From Shewanella intestini (GTDB lineage Bacteria > Pseudomonadota > Gammaproteobacteria > Enterobacterales > Shewanellaceae), in contig NZ_JAAIKR010000008.1 in the NCBI RefSeq assembly GCF_018221465.1, positions 62,001-126,000 of the forward strand: a stretch of 64,000 nt of DNA, read 5' to 3'. Shown piece after piece: positions 1 through 8,975 of the stretch (position 1 is the first letter of the stretch; every line of letters begins with the position of its first letter). The position numbers and the translations under genes are program-made. The notes beneath the pieces were generated by a model. The model was not told the origin of the DNA. It searched no databases and worked only from the letters and a program-made list of their open reading frames with translations.

Positions 1-174
1 GCCTGTATCAACAACAATAAACTCGTATCCAGCAAGGAACGCGCGGCCGTATTTACGGTCACGGGTTAAGCCAGGAAAGTCAGCTACCAATGCGTCACGA
101 GTACGTGTTAGACGATTAAATAAAGTCGATTTACCGACATTGGGTCGCCCAACAAGGGCCACTACAGGGATCAT
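1..174 (-). CDS. der: GTPase Der (EngA), N-terminal 58 codons only
   Basis: This is the start of the double-GTPase Der, which acts in 50S ribosome assembly. The gene runs off the left edge of the window. The visible protein begins [20 protein letters not shown], which contains the G1/P-loop GRPNVGKS at residues 9-16, followed by a switch I stretch (DFPGLTRDR) and the start of the G3 region (VVDTG) at the edge. The start codon is ATG at 174, preceded by a GAGG ribosome site. It lies downstream of bamB in the same orientation but behind a terminator-like hairpin, so it may have some independent expression. Confidence 0.95.
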
Positions 175-200
175 GATTTTGCCTCTAATAAAACATTCAA

Positions 201-230
201 TAAAAAGCCCCCGGAAAGCTTCCAGGGGCT
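201..230 (-). terminator. Rho-independent terminator between bamB and der
   Basis: Read on the minus strand, an AGCCCC/GGGGCT stem with one internal mismatch (206-230) is followed by TTTTT (205-201). It sits 25 bases after the bamB stop and before der, so it should end or attenuate transcripts of the bamB cluster. Confidence 0.7.
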
Positions 231-254
231 CTAAAGCATATTATAACTTATTGC

Positions 255-1442
255 TTAAGGTAGCGTGACAGTAACAACTTTACCGCTGCGCCCTTGAACA
301 TAAATTTTGCCATCAACCACTAATGGTTGCGAATATAGACCATCGCTGTCTATTTTAATACGGCCAACAATCTTACCGTTTTCGCGTGAAATAAAGTGCA
401 AGTAACCTTCATAGTCACCCACTACAATATATGGACCAACAACGGCTGGAGAAGTTAATGAGCGGTTTTTTAACTCGGTATTATTCCAAACTTCTAAACC
501 ATTGCGTTTATCAACAGCATAAATTCGACTGTGATCATCAACCACAAACAAATTAAAGCCGCTTTCTGCTAATTCATTAAAGCTTGAATACTTACGGGTC
601 CACTTAACGCGCCCAGTACGTAGCTCCATTGACACTAAGTTTCCATTATAACTGACCGCATACAAACTATCGCCAGAAATAAGCGGTGTCATGTCAACAT
701 CAGCCATACGGGTAAACTCATTACCGCCTTTGGGGTTAAATACGGTTTGTTCCCAAGCAGCTTGGCCATTTGACTTCACAATTACAGACACTTTGCCATC
801 GGCGGTACCAATAAAGAAACCACCTGATTCAAATGCTGCAGAACCTGTACCGCGTAAAGTTAAGGTTGGCAGTTGCATTTCATGCGTCCACACATTTTCG
901 CCGCTATCAACATTAAACGCTTCAAACGCACCTTTACTGGTACTAACGGCCACGACATCGTCACCAACTGTTGGTGCTGACAGTAATTCCCCGTCTGTAA
1001 ATGTTGACCATGAAACTTCACCGGTTTCTTGATCAAGTGCCACCAACAAACCAGACTCACCGCCCACAAAGACTTTATTACGTGCGGCGGTTAAACCAGC
1101 AGCAATACGAATACCTTTGGTTTTGGTGACAAGCTTGTCTTCCAATGCATCCGTTAAGTCTACTTTCCAAAGCTGCTCGCCACTGTCTTTAGCAAAGGCA
1201 GTTACAATACCTGAACGGTCAGCAACAAAAATTTTGTCGTAGCGTACAGCAGGTCGCAATTGCGAATAATAATTACCGACACCATCGCCTACGCTTTCAT
1301 CCCAGCTAATTTGTGGAAAAACGGTTGCTTGAATATCAGTCAGTTCGCTTACAGGCTCATCTTCAACATCATTTGAAGAACAAGCCGTCATTAGCGACAT
1401 GCTTAGGCCAATGGCCAATAAATTTTTACACCACGACTTCAT
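255..1442 (-). CDS. bamB: Outer membrane assembly lipoprotein BamB
   Basis: BamB is the beta-propeller lipoprotein of the BAM complex that folds outer-membrane proteins. The 395-residue product starts with a lipoprotein signal (positive start, hydrophobic stretch, lipobox LMTAC near residue 21, followed by SSN). The rest shows repeated PQQ-type blades such as SGEQLWKVDL, TGEVSWST and GENVWTHEM, as expected for an eight-bladed propeller. Length and position next to yfgM and der match the family. The gene follows yfgM by about 10 bases and is probably cotranscribed with it. Confidence 0.95.
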   Translation of the reverse strand: MKSWCKNLLAIGLSMSLMTACSSNDVEDEPVSELTDIQATVFPQISWDESVGDGVGNYYSQLRPAVRYDKIFVADRSGIVTAFAKDSGEQLWKVDLTDALEDKLVTKTKGIRIAAGLTAARNKVFVGGESGLLVALDQETGEVSWSTFTDGELLSAPTVGDDVVAVSTSKGAFEAFNVDSGENVWTHEMQLPTLTLRGTGSAAFESGGFFIGTADGKVSVIVKSNGQAAWEQTVFNPKGGNEFTRMADVDMTPLISGDSLYAVSYNGNLVSMELRTGRVKWTRKYSSFNELAESGFNLFVVDDHSRIYAVDKRNGLEVWNNTELKNRSLTSPAVVGPYIVVGDYEGYLHFISRENGKIVGRIKIDSDGLYSQPLVVDGKIYVQGRSGKVVTVTLP

Positions 1443-1452
1443 TGGCGATTCC

Positions 1453-2079
1453 TTATGCCTTATTTAGATTGTCTAGCTTAATGGTTAAAGCTGGGCTGAC
1501 ACTCACACCGCCATGATCAACTGCAGACTGGTAAGCCAATCTTGCTTTATCAATGTTTCCTTGGCGTACTAAAAAGTCACCTTTTAGTTCATCACGTTGG
1601 GCAATGAATGCTTCGTCAGTGATTTGATCTAATGTAGACAATGCGACACCCACATTACCTTGCTCAGCTTGTACACGTGCAAGGCGAATGGTTGCAATGC
1701 TTTCAAGACCAGCACCCGGTTTGGAGGCAATAATCTTTTTAAAGGCTTGTTCTGCTTTGGTGTAATCACCAACATCAACCGCTGATTTGGCTAGCATCAT
1801 ATCAAGTAATGACTGATAACCTGCTTCAGAGTGGTTTTTCCCAAATTTTTCAACTGAATCGATGACAGCTTGTGGTTGAGTGCTTTTAGCAGTGATAGCT
1901 TGAAACTGCTCAGAAGCGCTTTCAGCTGCGCTTAGTTTCATATCTGAATAGGTATTCCAACCATATAATCCGCCTAAACCGACAACCGCACCGACAATAA
2001 TTGCCGTGCCATTATCTTTCCAGAACTGCTTGATAGCATCTACTTGTTGTTCTTCTGTGCTATAAATTTCCACGCGCAC
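1453..2079 (-). CDS. yfgM: YfgM-family ancillary SecYEG translocon subunit
   Basis: This 208-residue protein has a short cytoplasmic N-terminus, one membrane segment (about residues 23-42, GTAIIVGAVVGLGGLYGW) and a periplasmic TPR-like helical domain. That architecture is YfgM, which associates with the SecYEG translocon and the chaperone PpiD. It sits between hisS (9 bases upstream) and bamB, the classical order in gammaproteobacteria, and is probably cotranscribed with both. Confidence 0.92.
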   Translation of the reverse strand: MRVEIYSTEEQQVDAIKQFWKDNGTAIIVGAVVGLGGLYGWNTYSDMKLSAAESASEQFQAITAKSTQPQAVIDSVEKFGKNHSEAGYQSLLDMMLAKSAVDVGDYTKAEQAFKKIIASKPGAGLESIATIRLARVQAEQGNVGVALSTLDQITDEAFIAQRDELKGDFLVRQGNIDKARLAYQSAVDHGGVSVSPALTIKLDNLNKA

Positions 2080-2088
2080 TTCCCCTTT

Positions 2089-3363
2089 CTAAATCAGTTC
2101 TGCAATATTGGTTGCTAAAGTTTCACGAGCAACTAATAGTTGTTCATTGTTATTACGTAGCGGTTTAATCGCTACTTGGTTATTTGCTAATTCGTTTTCA
2201 CCAATGATTAGCGCAAACTTGGCGCCGCTTTTATCAGCGCGTTTCATTTGCTTTTTAAAGTTGCCGCCACCACAGTGAGACATGACTTTAAGGCTTGGCA
2301 GCGCTTGACGCAACTCTTGCGCTATTTTTATCGCTTCAACAATACATTGATCACCCATTGCAGTGACATAAACATCAACTGCAGATGCAACATCATCATT
2401 TAAATTTAATGCTTCAAGAAGTAATACAATACGCTCAAGGCCCATTGCAAAGCCAACTGCTGGGGTCTCTTTACCACCAAGTTGCCCCACTAAACCATCA
2501 TAGCGACCACCGGCAAGAACAGTACCTTGAGAACCTAAACTGGTTGTCACCCATTCAAATACCGTGCGGTTATAGTAATCTAAACCACGTACTAAACGCG
2601 GGTTAATCTTGTATTGGATGCCAACAGCATCTAAGAGTTCACATAAAGTTGAAAAATGTGTTTTTGATTCGTCACCTAAATAGTCCATCAACTCAGGAGC
2701 ATCAACTAATACCGCTTGAATTTCTGGCACTTTGGTATCAAGTACGCGCAGTGGATTGGTGTACATTCTACGTTTGCTTTCTTCATCTAACACATCGGTG
2801 TGTTGTTCTAAAAAGGCAATAAGCGCATCACGGTAGGCGGCACGTTCAGCTGGGTCACCTAAGGTATTAAGTTCAAGCTCAACGTGATCGTTAATACCAA
2901 GCTCATCCCATAGACGCGCTGACAACATCAAGACTTCAGCATCAATCTGCGCGGATGCAATACCGTAAACTTCAACACCAAATTGATAAAACTGGCGGTA
3001 ACGACCTTTTTGCGGGCGTTCATGGCGAAACATTGGCCCTGTATACCAAAGACGTTGCTCTTGGTTATATAGCAAACCATGCTCGTTACCCGCTCGTACT
3101 GTTGAGGCTGTGCCTTCAGGACGTAACGTTAGGCTGTCATCATTACGATCGGCAAAGGTATACATTTCCTTTTCGACGATGTCAGTCACTTCACCAATTG
3201 AGCGTTTAAATAGGTCGGTGCTTTCAACAATAGGGGTACGTATTTCACTGTAGCCATAAGCGCTAACAGATGAGCGGATAACCGCTTCTACTTTTTGCCA
3301 GATTGGACTTTGAGAAGGCAGAATGTCGTTCATTCCGCGGATTGCTTGAATTTGTTTAGCCAC
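2089..3363 (-). CDS. hisS: Histidyl-tRNA synthetase
   Basis: HisRS charges tRNA-His. The 424-residue protein is a normal length. It shows the class II motif 2 region ([18 protein letters not shown], about residues 112-130), the histidine-binding [11 protein letters not shown] and GGRYDGLV segments, motif 3 ([11 protein letters not shown]), and a C-terminal anticodon-binding domain from about residue 325. The start [16 protein letters not shown] fits the family. It is the middle gene of the ispG-hisS-yfgM-bamB run. Confidence 0.97.
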   Translation of the reverse strand: MAKQIQAIRGMNDILPSQSPIWQKVEAVIRSSVSAYGYSEIRTPIVESTDLFKRSIGEVTDIVEKEMYTFADRNDDSLTLRPEGTASTVRAGNEHGLLYNQEQRLWYTGPMFRHERPQKGRYRQFYQFGVEVYGIASAQIDAEVLMLSARLWDELGINDHVELELNTLGDPAERAAYRDALIAFLEQHTDVLDEESKRRMYTNPLRVLDTKVPEIQAVLVDAPELMDYLGDESKTHFSTLCELLDAVGIQYKINPRLVRGLDYYNRTVFEWVTTSLGSQGTVLAGGRYDGLVGQLGGKETPAVGFAMGLERIVLLLEALNLNDDVASAVDVYVTAMGDQCIVEAIKIAQELRQALPSLKVMSHCGGGNFKKQMKRADKSGAKFALIIGENELANNQVAIKPLRNNNEQLLVARETLATNIAELI

Positions 3364-3428
3364 GTTTAACTCGTTTATTTACGTTTAATAGTTATCTAAA
3401 TACTTCATACTAACTACAAGCACAAAGG

Positions 3429-4544
3429 TTATTTTGTTGTGTCGTTTATTTCGATTCGGTTTGCCATCATGCTGACTTTAGCGCGAATTTTGGTTTCTAA
3501 GGCATCAACAATATTGTTGTTGTCAAAGCGCTCTTTTTGGCGCACACCACCGTCGTAATAGCCGCTTTTATTATTACCACCAGTTAACCCGATATCTGAA
3601 ATCAACGCTTCACCTGGGCCGTTTACCACGCAACCAATAATTGAGACATCCATTGCGGTGGTGACATCTTCTAAGCGGCGCTCTAGTTCATTAACTGTAT
3701 TGATTACATCAAACTCTTGACGAGAACATGATGGGCAAGCAATGAAGTTAATACCTCGACTGCGAATGCGTAAGGACTTTAAAATATCAAAACCGACTTT
3801 AATTTCTTCAACCGGATCCGCCGCTAATGAGATACGTAATGTATCTCCAATCCCTTCAGCTAATAACATACCTAAACCCACAGCCGATTTAACCGAGCCA
3901 GAGCGCATACCACCGGCTTCAGTAATACCAAGGTGCAGCGGTTGTTGAATTTGCTTAGCCAGTAAACGGTAAGACTCAACGGCAAGGAACACGTCAGATG
4001 CTTTAACACTGACTTTAAATTGGTCAAAGTTAAGTCTGTCGAGAATATCAACATGACGCATAGCCGACTCAAGCAACGCTTGCGGTGTCGGCTCTTTGTA
4101 TTTGTCCATTAACTCTTTTTCAAGCGAGCCACCATTGACCCCGATTCGAATTGGGATATTTTTGTCTTTAGCACAATCAACCACATTGCGAATGCGTTCT
4201 TCGTTACCAATGTTGCCAGGATTAATGCGTAAACAATCTACCCCATATTCCGCCACTTTAAGGGCGATACGGTAATCAAAATGAATGTCAGCAACCAGCG
4301 GCACATCAACGGCTTGTTTAATTAATTTAAACGCTTCTGCTGCATCCATTGTTGGTACTGACACTCTGACAATATCAGCGCCCACTTTTTCAAGCGCACG
4401 AATTTGAGCGACAGTAGCTTCAACGTCAGTAGTTTTGGTGTTTGTCATCGATTGCACAGCAATCGGTGCGCCATCACCAATGGGAACATTACCAACATAT
4501 ATGCGACTAGAAGGACGGCGAATAATAGGAGATTCGTTATACAT
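3429..4544 (-). CDS. ispG: 4-hydroxy-3-methylbut-2-enyl diphosphate synthase (flavodoxin)
   Basis: IspG catalyses the penultimate step of the MEP isoprenoid pathway using a 4Fe-4S cluster. The protein shows the conserved N-terminal [19 protein letters not shown] region and the cluster ligands in [14 protein letters not shown] (two cysteines) and [13 protein letters not shown] (third cysteine). I choose the ATG at 4544 ([19 protein letters not shown]), because family members begin just there; an upstream in-frame start at 4586 would add 14 untypical residues. It lies between rodZ and hisS. Confidence 0.95.
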   Translation of the reverse strand: MYNESPIIRRPSSRIYVGNVPIGDGAPIAVQSMTNTKTTDVEATVAQIRALEKVGADIVRVSVPTMDAAEAFKLIKQAVDVPLVADIHFDYRIALKVAEYGVDCLRINPGNIGNEERIRNVVDCAKDKNIPIRIGVNGGSLEKELMDKYKEPTPQALLESAMRHVDILDRLNFDQFKVSVKASDVFLAVESYRLLAKQIQQPLHLGITEAGGMRSGSVKSAVGLGMLLAEGIGDTLRISLAADPVEEIKVGFDILKSLRIRSRGINFIACPSCSRQEFDVINTVNELERRLEDVTTAMDVSIIGCVVNGPGEALISDIGLTGGNNKSGYYDGGVRQKERFDNNNIVDALETKIRAKVSMMANRIEINDTTK

Positions 4545-4724
4545 GCAAATTTGCTCTAATTTGATTACGACAGTAGTGCGTTTCAATCTATTTGGTGATT
4601 ATAACAACTCATGTTAAGCAGGTGTATAAGCTGCGCTTTCAACCTTAAACAACCCTAAATGTTGCTTGCTGCCTAAAGAATTGAAATTCAGCAATGTTTA
4701 TAACAAAGCTTTATGTAGCGTAAA

Positions 4725-5648
4725 CTAGGTTTGCGGCAGGGTTAATTTGGCTACTTTGCCAATTGAGAAACCCGATAAATCGACCGCTTCGTCATTAAAG
4801 TTTAACGCCACATATTGTGGTGCACCAATGATGACTTTAAGTGGACTCACGCCGTGGGCTTTAACAACCCGCCCAGATGTTTTCACACCATCAATAATCA
4901 CCTTACCATTGGCATCAGTCACATTTATCCAGCAATCACCACTTAAGCGAAATTCAACATTTGCGCGGCTGACAATTTGCGCCTGTGTTGAGGTGACATC
5001 CACAGCATTAACCTGCGTGTCAGTGATATGTTGCTCAGTTAACCGCTCAGATTGTGGCTCATTAATCACTGTTTTATCTGAATCAGCAGTATTGGCCGGT
5101 TGCAATTGCTCTGTTAACGATTGCTTAATTAATCCTTGTTCAACCGACTGACCAATTAAAGAATGCTCAGCGGCGAGTTCTTCGACACTTGGCTGCGATA
5201 AATCGACATCCGTAAGTTGTTGTGATTTCTGCACCCACCACAATATAAACAACGCAACTAACCCAAAACCAATAAGGTAGGTGATGATCTTTAAACGGCT
5301 GTCTCTTGCTTGGCGGGATGTTTTGCGGGAAAAACTTTGCATATTTGGCGGTGTAGACTCAGGTAATTGTTGGTCTAAACAGCTCATAATTGCTGTGATA
5401 TTGGCATCGGTTAATTTAGCATAATTACGAATATAGCCCCGCACATACGTCGTTGAGCTTATATCGTCAAAATAATCATTTTCAATATCTTTTAATATTT
5501 GTGGACGTAAATGCAAGGCAATAGCAGCAGCATCAATGCTCATGCCTTTTTGCTCACGGGCAACTTTTAATATCGCGCCCGCGGTTGCAATGTCGTCGAG
5601 CAATTGGGTTTGCTCTTGATCTTTTTCTAATCGTTCGTCGTTATTCAT
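4725..5648 (-). CDS. rodZ: Cytoskeletal membrane protein RodZ
   Basis: RodZ links the MreB cytoskeleton to the elongation machinery and sets cell shape. The 307-residue protein has an N-terminal helix-turn-helix domain (about 25-95, with GMSIDAAAIALHLRPQILKDIE), a single membrane segment (about 118-136, ending in FILWWV), a polar linker rich in Gln, Ser and Thr, and a C-terminal DUF4115 beta domain (from about 225). Its start overlaps the pilW stop as TAATG, implying translational coupling. Confidence 0.93.
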   Translation of the reverse strand: MNNDERLEKDQEQTQLLDDIATAGAILKVAREQKGMSIDAAAIALHLRPQILKDIENDYFDDISSTTYVRGYIRNYAKLTDANITAIMSCLDQQLPESTPPNMQSFSRKTSRQARDSRLKIITYLIGFGLVALFILWWVQKSQQLTDVDLSQPSVEELAAEHSLIGQSVEQGLIKQSLTEQLQPANTADSDKTVINEPQSERLTEQHITDTQVNAVDVTSTQAQIVSRANVEFRLSGDCWINVTDANGKVIIDGVKTSGRVVKAHGVSPLKVIIGAPQYVALNFNDEAVDLSGFSIGKVAKLTLPQT

Positions 5649-6433
5649 TATTGCATGTTAGCTCTATATTCTTTCGCTTGTTGCGATTTTGGAAATTTCG
5701 CAATTAATAAAATACCAAAGCGTTTCATCGCTTCAGTGTCATTTAATTCCCGCTCAATCTTTATCCCTAAAGCTAAACTCTCAGCGGTTTCACCCAATAT
5801 ATTGTGGTATCGAATTAGGTGTTGCTGAGCACTGCTATAGTCGGCATCTTCCATGGCCAACTCAATTAAATCATGTAAACTGGTTTTTCTTCTTGGGTCA
5901 TACTTCAAGGCCATCGTAAAGTAGTTACGCGCTTTAGCATTATCACCGGCTTTACGACTACAGACCCCTAAATTTTCATAACTTGACGCTGTGCGCGTGT
6001 ACTTAGGCGTATCAATGGCGGCAAGTAGCATTTTTTCAGAACGGTCAAACTTGCCTTGTTGGCATAAAAACACGCCGTAATTGTTACGAGCATCACCACT
6101 TGCATCTCGACGGTTGATGGCTTTTTCATACGCCTGTTCAGTGCGCGTTACGTCACCAACCGTTTGATAAAAATAAGCTAGCGCGACATAAACTTCGCTT
6201 AATTGCGGCGCATAATCAACTGCTTTATCAAGATTATATTTTGCTTGTTCGGCATTACCACGGCTTAAGTACTTTAAACCTAACTGCATTCTTTCTCTTG
6301 CTGCTGCGTTAGTATCAATGGTGCGCTCGACAACAGGAACATCCGTACCACTATAAGTACGCTCTGTCACACACCCAGAAAGTGTTACTGACAAAAGAGA
6401 TAATACCGTTATTTGAGACAATCCGAACTTCAT
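5648..6433 (-). CDS. pilW: Type IV pilus biogenesis/stability lipoprotein PilW
   Basis: PilW (PilF in Pseudomonas) is an outer-membrane TPR lipoprotein that assists PilQ secretin assembly. The 261-residue product begins with a lipoprotein signal ending in the lipobox LSGC (Cys about residue 21) and continues with TPR repeats, including the family-typical DARNNYGVFLCQQGKFDRSE. The rlmN-pilW-rodZ order is the common gammaproteobacterial arrangement. Confidence 0.93.
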   Translation of the reverse strand: MKFGLSQITVLSLLSVTLSGCVTERTYSGTDVPVVERTIDTNAAARERMQLGLKYLSRGNAEQAKYNLDKAVDYAPQLSEVYVALAYFYQTVGDVTRTEQAYEKAINRRDASGDARNNYGVFLCQQGKFDRSEKMLLAAIDTPKYTRTASSYENLGVCSRKAGDNAKARNYFTMALKYDPRRKTSLHDLIELAMEDADYSSAQQHLIRYHNILGETAESLALGIKIERELNDTEAMKRFGILLIAKFPKSQQAKEYRANMQ

Positions 6434-6464
6434 TTACTAACCTATTTTTCATACAAACAATGAG

Positions 6465-7586
6465 TTAATCCATTGTGACTGAAATCTGAGACTGTTGCAT
6501 TTGTTTTTTTGCTAAACGCTTAGTTCGGTCACGAATATCCCCAGCAAGTTGACCACAGGCAGCGTCAATGTCATCACCACGGGTTTTACGAACAATAACC
6601 GTTAATCCGTATTCCATTAATACCTTTGAGAAGCGATCAATACGCGAATTGGATGAACGTCCATAAGGCGAACCAGGATAAGGGTTAAATGGAATTAAGT
6701 TAATCTTACATGGTGTTTCTTTCATGAGTTTGGCCAATTCATGCGCTTGGTCGGTGCTGTCATTAATATGATCAAGCATCACATATTCAACCGTCACTCT
6801 GCCGCGATTGGCGTTAGACTTTTCAAGGTAGCGGCGAATTGATGCTAAGAAATCTTGTAGTGGGTACTTTTTATTCACCGGCACAAGTTCGTCACGCAAT
6901 GTGTCATTTGGCGCATGAATACTTACCGCTAGAGCAACATCTAACGCATCACCAAATTTATCAAGCGCAGGAACAACACCTGAGGTTGATAGCGTTACAC
7001 GACGTTTTGATAAGCTAAAACCAAAATCATCTAGCATGATATCAAGTGCGGGAATTAAGTTATTCAAATTAAGTAGTGGTTCACCCATGCCCATCATCAC
7101 AACGTTTGTGATTGGACGCTCACCAGTGTCTTTTTGAAAACCTAAAAAGTGCGATACGCGCCAAACTTGGCCAACAATTTCACCTACCGTTAAGTTACGG
7201 TTAAAGCCTTGTTGACCGGTTGAACAGAAAGTACATTCAAGTGCACAGCCAACTTGTGATGATACACACAACGTGGCTCTGTCTTCTTCTGGAATATATA
7301 CTGTTTCAACTTCTTGGCCTTGGCCAACATTAATAGCAAACTTAATGGTGCCATCAGTCGATTTTTGAAAACTGGCAATATCTGGTGCAACAATTTCACA
7401 GCGTGCGGCCAATTTTGCACGCAACTTTTTGTTGATGTTATTCATTTCTTCGAAGTCACTGACACCAAAGTGATAAATCCACTTCATTAACTGGTCGGCA
7501 CGAAATGGTTTTTCACCTAATTCGGTAAACAACGCGCGTAGCGCCTTACGATCCAGATCTAATAAATTGATTTTCTTTTCACTCAT
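6465..7586 (-). CDS. rlmN: Dual-specificity 23S rRNA/tRNA methyltransferase RlmN
   Basis: RlmN is a radical-SAM enzyme that makes m2A2503 in 23S rRNA and m2A37 in some tRNAs. The CxxxCxxC cluster motif is visible as CALECTFC (about residue 115), and the C-terminal catalytic cysteine is in [12 protein letters not shown]. The ATG at 7586 ([20 protein letters not shown]) is preferred over an upstream in-frame TTG at 7601, because it matches family starts and has GAGG nine bases upstream. It is the first gene of the rlmN-pilW-rodZ-ispG-hisS run. Confidence 0.96.
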   Translation of the reverse strand: MSEKKINLLDLDRKALRALFTELGEKPFRADQLMKWIYHFGVSDFEEMNNINKKLRAKLAARCEIVAPDIASFQKSTDGTIKFAINVGQGQEVETVYIPEEDRATLCVSSQVGCALECTFCSTGQQGFNRNLTVGEIVGQVWRVSHFLGFQKDTGERPITNVVMMGMGEPLLNLNNLIPALDIMLDDFGFSLSKRRVTLSTSGVVPALDKFGDALDVALAVSIHAPNDTLRDELVPVNKKYPLQDFLASIRRYLEKSNANRGRVTVEYVMLDHINDSTDQAHELAKLMKETPCKINLIPFNPYPGSPYGRSSNSRIDRFSKVLMEYGLTVIVRKTRGDDIDAACGQLAGDIRDRTKRLAKKQMQQSQISVTMD

Positions 7587-7628
7587 TTTGCTTAACCTCA
7601 AACACCAAAGCCTGCTACAGGGCGGCGA

Positions 7629-7657
7629 ATTATACAGATGTTGTTATTTATTAGCCA
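7629..7657 (-). promoter_or_regulatory. Probable sigma70 promoter for rlmN
   Basis: On the minus strand there is a perfect TATAAT at 7634-7629 and a weak -35 (TGGCTA, 3 of 6) with a 17-base spacer at 7657-7652. It lies about 45 bases before the rlmN ATG. Confidence 0.5.
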
Positions 7658-7788
7658 GTACTACTGTGATGCTCAAACCCATAAACGCAGGGATTTAAGT
7701 TAATTATTGCATATGATGCAATATGTGCTGTACATGGAAAAATACATTAACCGATAGGATTTAATAAAGACTATGCTAAAATTCTTGA

Positions 7789-7804
7789 GCGTTAATGTTA
7801 ACGC
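7789..7804. promoter_or_regulatory. 16-bp palindrome ahead of the CBS-domain gene
   Basis: GCGTTAATGTTAACGC is a dyad of seven-base arms (GCGTTAA/TTAACGC) around TG. It lies 28 bases before the start of the CBS-domain membrane protein and just after a TATGCTAAAAT stretch that could be a -10 region, so it is a candidate operator. No regulator can be named. Confidence 0.35.
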
Positions 7805-7831
7805 GCCACTACAAGAAATAATCAACCCCGT

Positions 7832-8920
7832 ATGATAACACTTATCATTATAGTGAGTGCCGCTATTGGTATTTCATTTTTGTGCAGCATTTTTGAAGCG
7901 GTTTTACTCTCTGTTACGCCCAGTTATATCGCCTCTTTAGCTTCATCTGACCCAGCAGCAGCTAAACGACTAGAAAAACAAAAAGCCAATGTTGAGGCCC
8001 CCTTAGTATCAATTTTAACACTTAACACCATCGCTCATACTGTTGGCGCAGCGATTGCGGGAGCACAAGCGGCTAAAGTCTTTGGTGACGATATGCTGGG
8101 GGTGTTTTCTGGTGTACTTACCTTCTTAATTTTATTCTTTTCAGAAATCATCCCTAAGACATTAGGTGCCAATTACTGGCGTCGTTTAGCACCGAGTGTG
8201 TCGCTTATTTTAAAATGGTTAGCGCGAATCACGGCCCCCTTAATTTGGATGTCACAACAAGTGACTCAACTAATGGGCAAAGGAGACGAAGGCCAATATA
8301 TTCGTCAAGAAATGAGCGCAATGGCAGACATTGGCCGTAAATCGGGTGAGTTAGATGAGCAAGAATCAGGTATTTTAACGCAAATGTTATCGGTTAAAGA
8401 TATGCCAGTAAAAGCCATTATGACCCCCAGAACCGTAATGTATAAATTGTCTGCAAACACCAGCCACCAATCATTTTTAACCCAGCACCATTGCGTGCCA
8501 TTTACGCGTTTACCTGTATTTGAGGATGACCGAGACAACATCGTCGGATACGTTAACAAAAACGACATTATTGCCAACGCAGCACGCACCCCACACGAGT
8601 CTATTGGCGTGCATAAAAAGACCTTATTAGTGATCCCAGAAACCGCTAAAGTGTTGCCATTATTTCAATTAATGACGCAACGTAAAGCAAAGATGGCTAT
8701 CATTGTCGATGAGTACGGTTCTTATGAGGGCATCATAACCATTGAAGATATCGTTGAGTCATTACTCGGATTAGAGATTGTTGACCAAAACGATCCTGCC
8801 ATCGACATGCAACAACTTGCCAGAGAACAATGGCAACGCCGAATGAAAAATAAAGGTATCGTACTTTCCGCTGATGACGGCGAATTTACCAGCCCAGTAT
8901 CAAGCCATCAGTCAAAGTAA
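7832..8920 (+). CDS. CNNM/CorC-type transmembrane protein with CBS domains
   Basis: This 362-residue protein has an N-terminal DUF21/CNNM membrane domain (about residues 1-165, several hydrophobic segments including FLILFFSEIIPKTLGANYW) followed by a CBS pair (MTPRTVMYKLSA and KAKMAIIVDEYGSYEGIITIEDIVE). Relatives are annotated as hemolysin-like or as magnesium/cobalt efflux proteins, and the EIIPK motif is typical. The C-terminal CorC-HlyC domain of longer family members is absent. It is monocistronic with its own terminator. The ion transported cannot be told from sequence. Confidence 0.85.
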   Translation: MITLIIIVSAAIGISFLCSIFEAVLLSVTPSYIASLASSDPAAAKRLEKQKANVEAPLVSILTLNTIAHTVGAAIAGAQAAKVFGDDMLGVFSGVLTFLILFFSEIIPKTLGANYWRRLAPSVSLILKWLARITAPLIWMSQQVTQLMGKGDEGQYIRQEMSAMADIGRKSGELDEQESGILTQMLSVKDMPVKAIMTPRTVMYKLSANTSHQSFLTQHHCVPFTRLPVFEDDRDNIVGYVNKNDIIANAARTPHESIGVHKKTLLVIPETAKVLPLFQLMTQRKAKMAIIVDEYGSYEGIITIEDIVESLLGLEIVDQNDPAIDMQQLAREQWQRRMKNKGIVLSADDGEFTSPVSSHQSK

Positions 8921-8926
8921 TATCTC

Positions 8927-8955
8927 AAGCACCATAGTTAACCAATGGTGCTTTC
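8927..8955 (+). terminator. Terminator after the CBS-domain gene
   Basis: AAGCACCAT (8927-8935) pairs with ATGGTGCTT (8945-8953) across a nine-base loop, seven bases after the stop codon. The downstream T-tract is short, so efficiency is uncertain. Confidence 0.5.
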
Positions 8956-8975
8956 TAGCCTTCTAGGACAACACT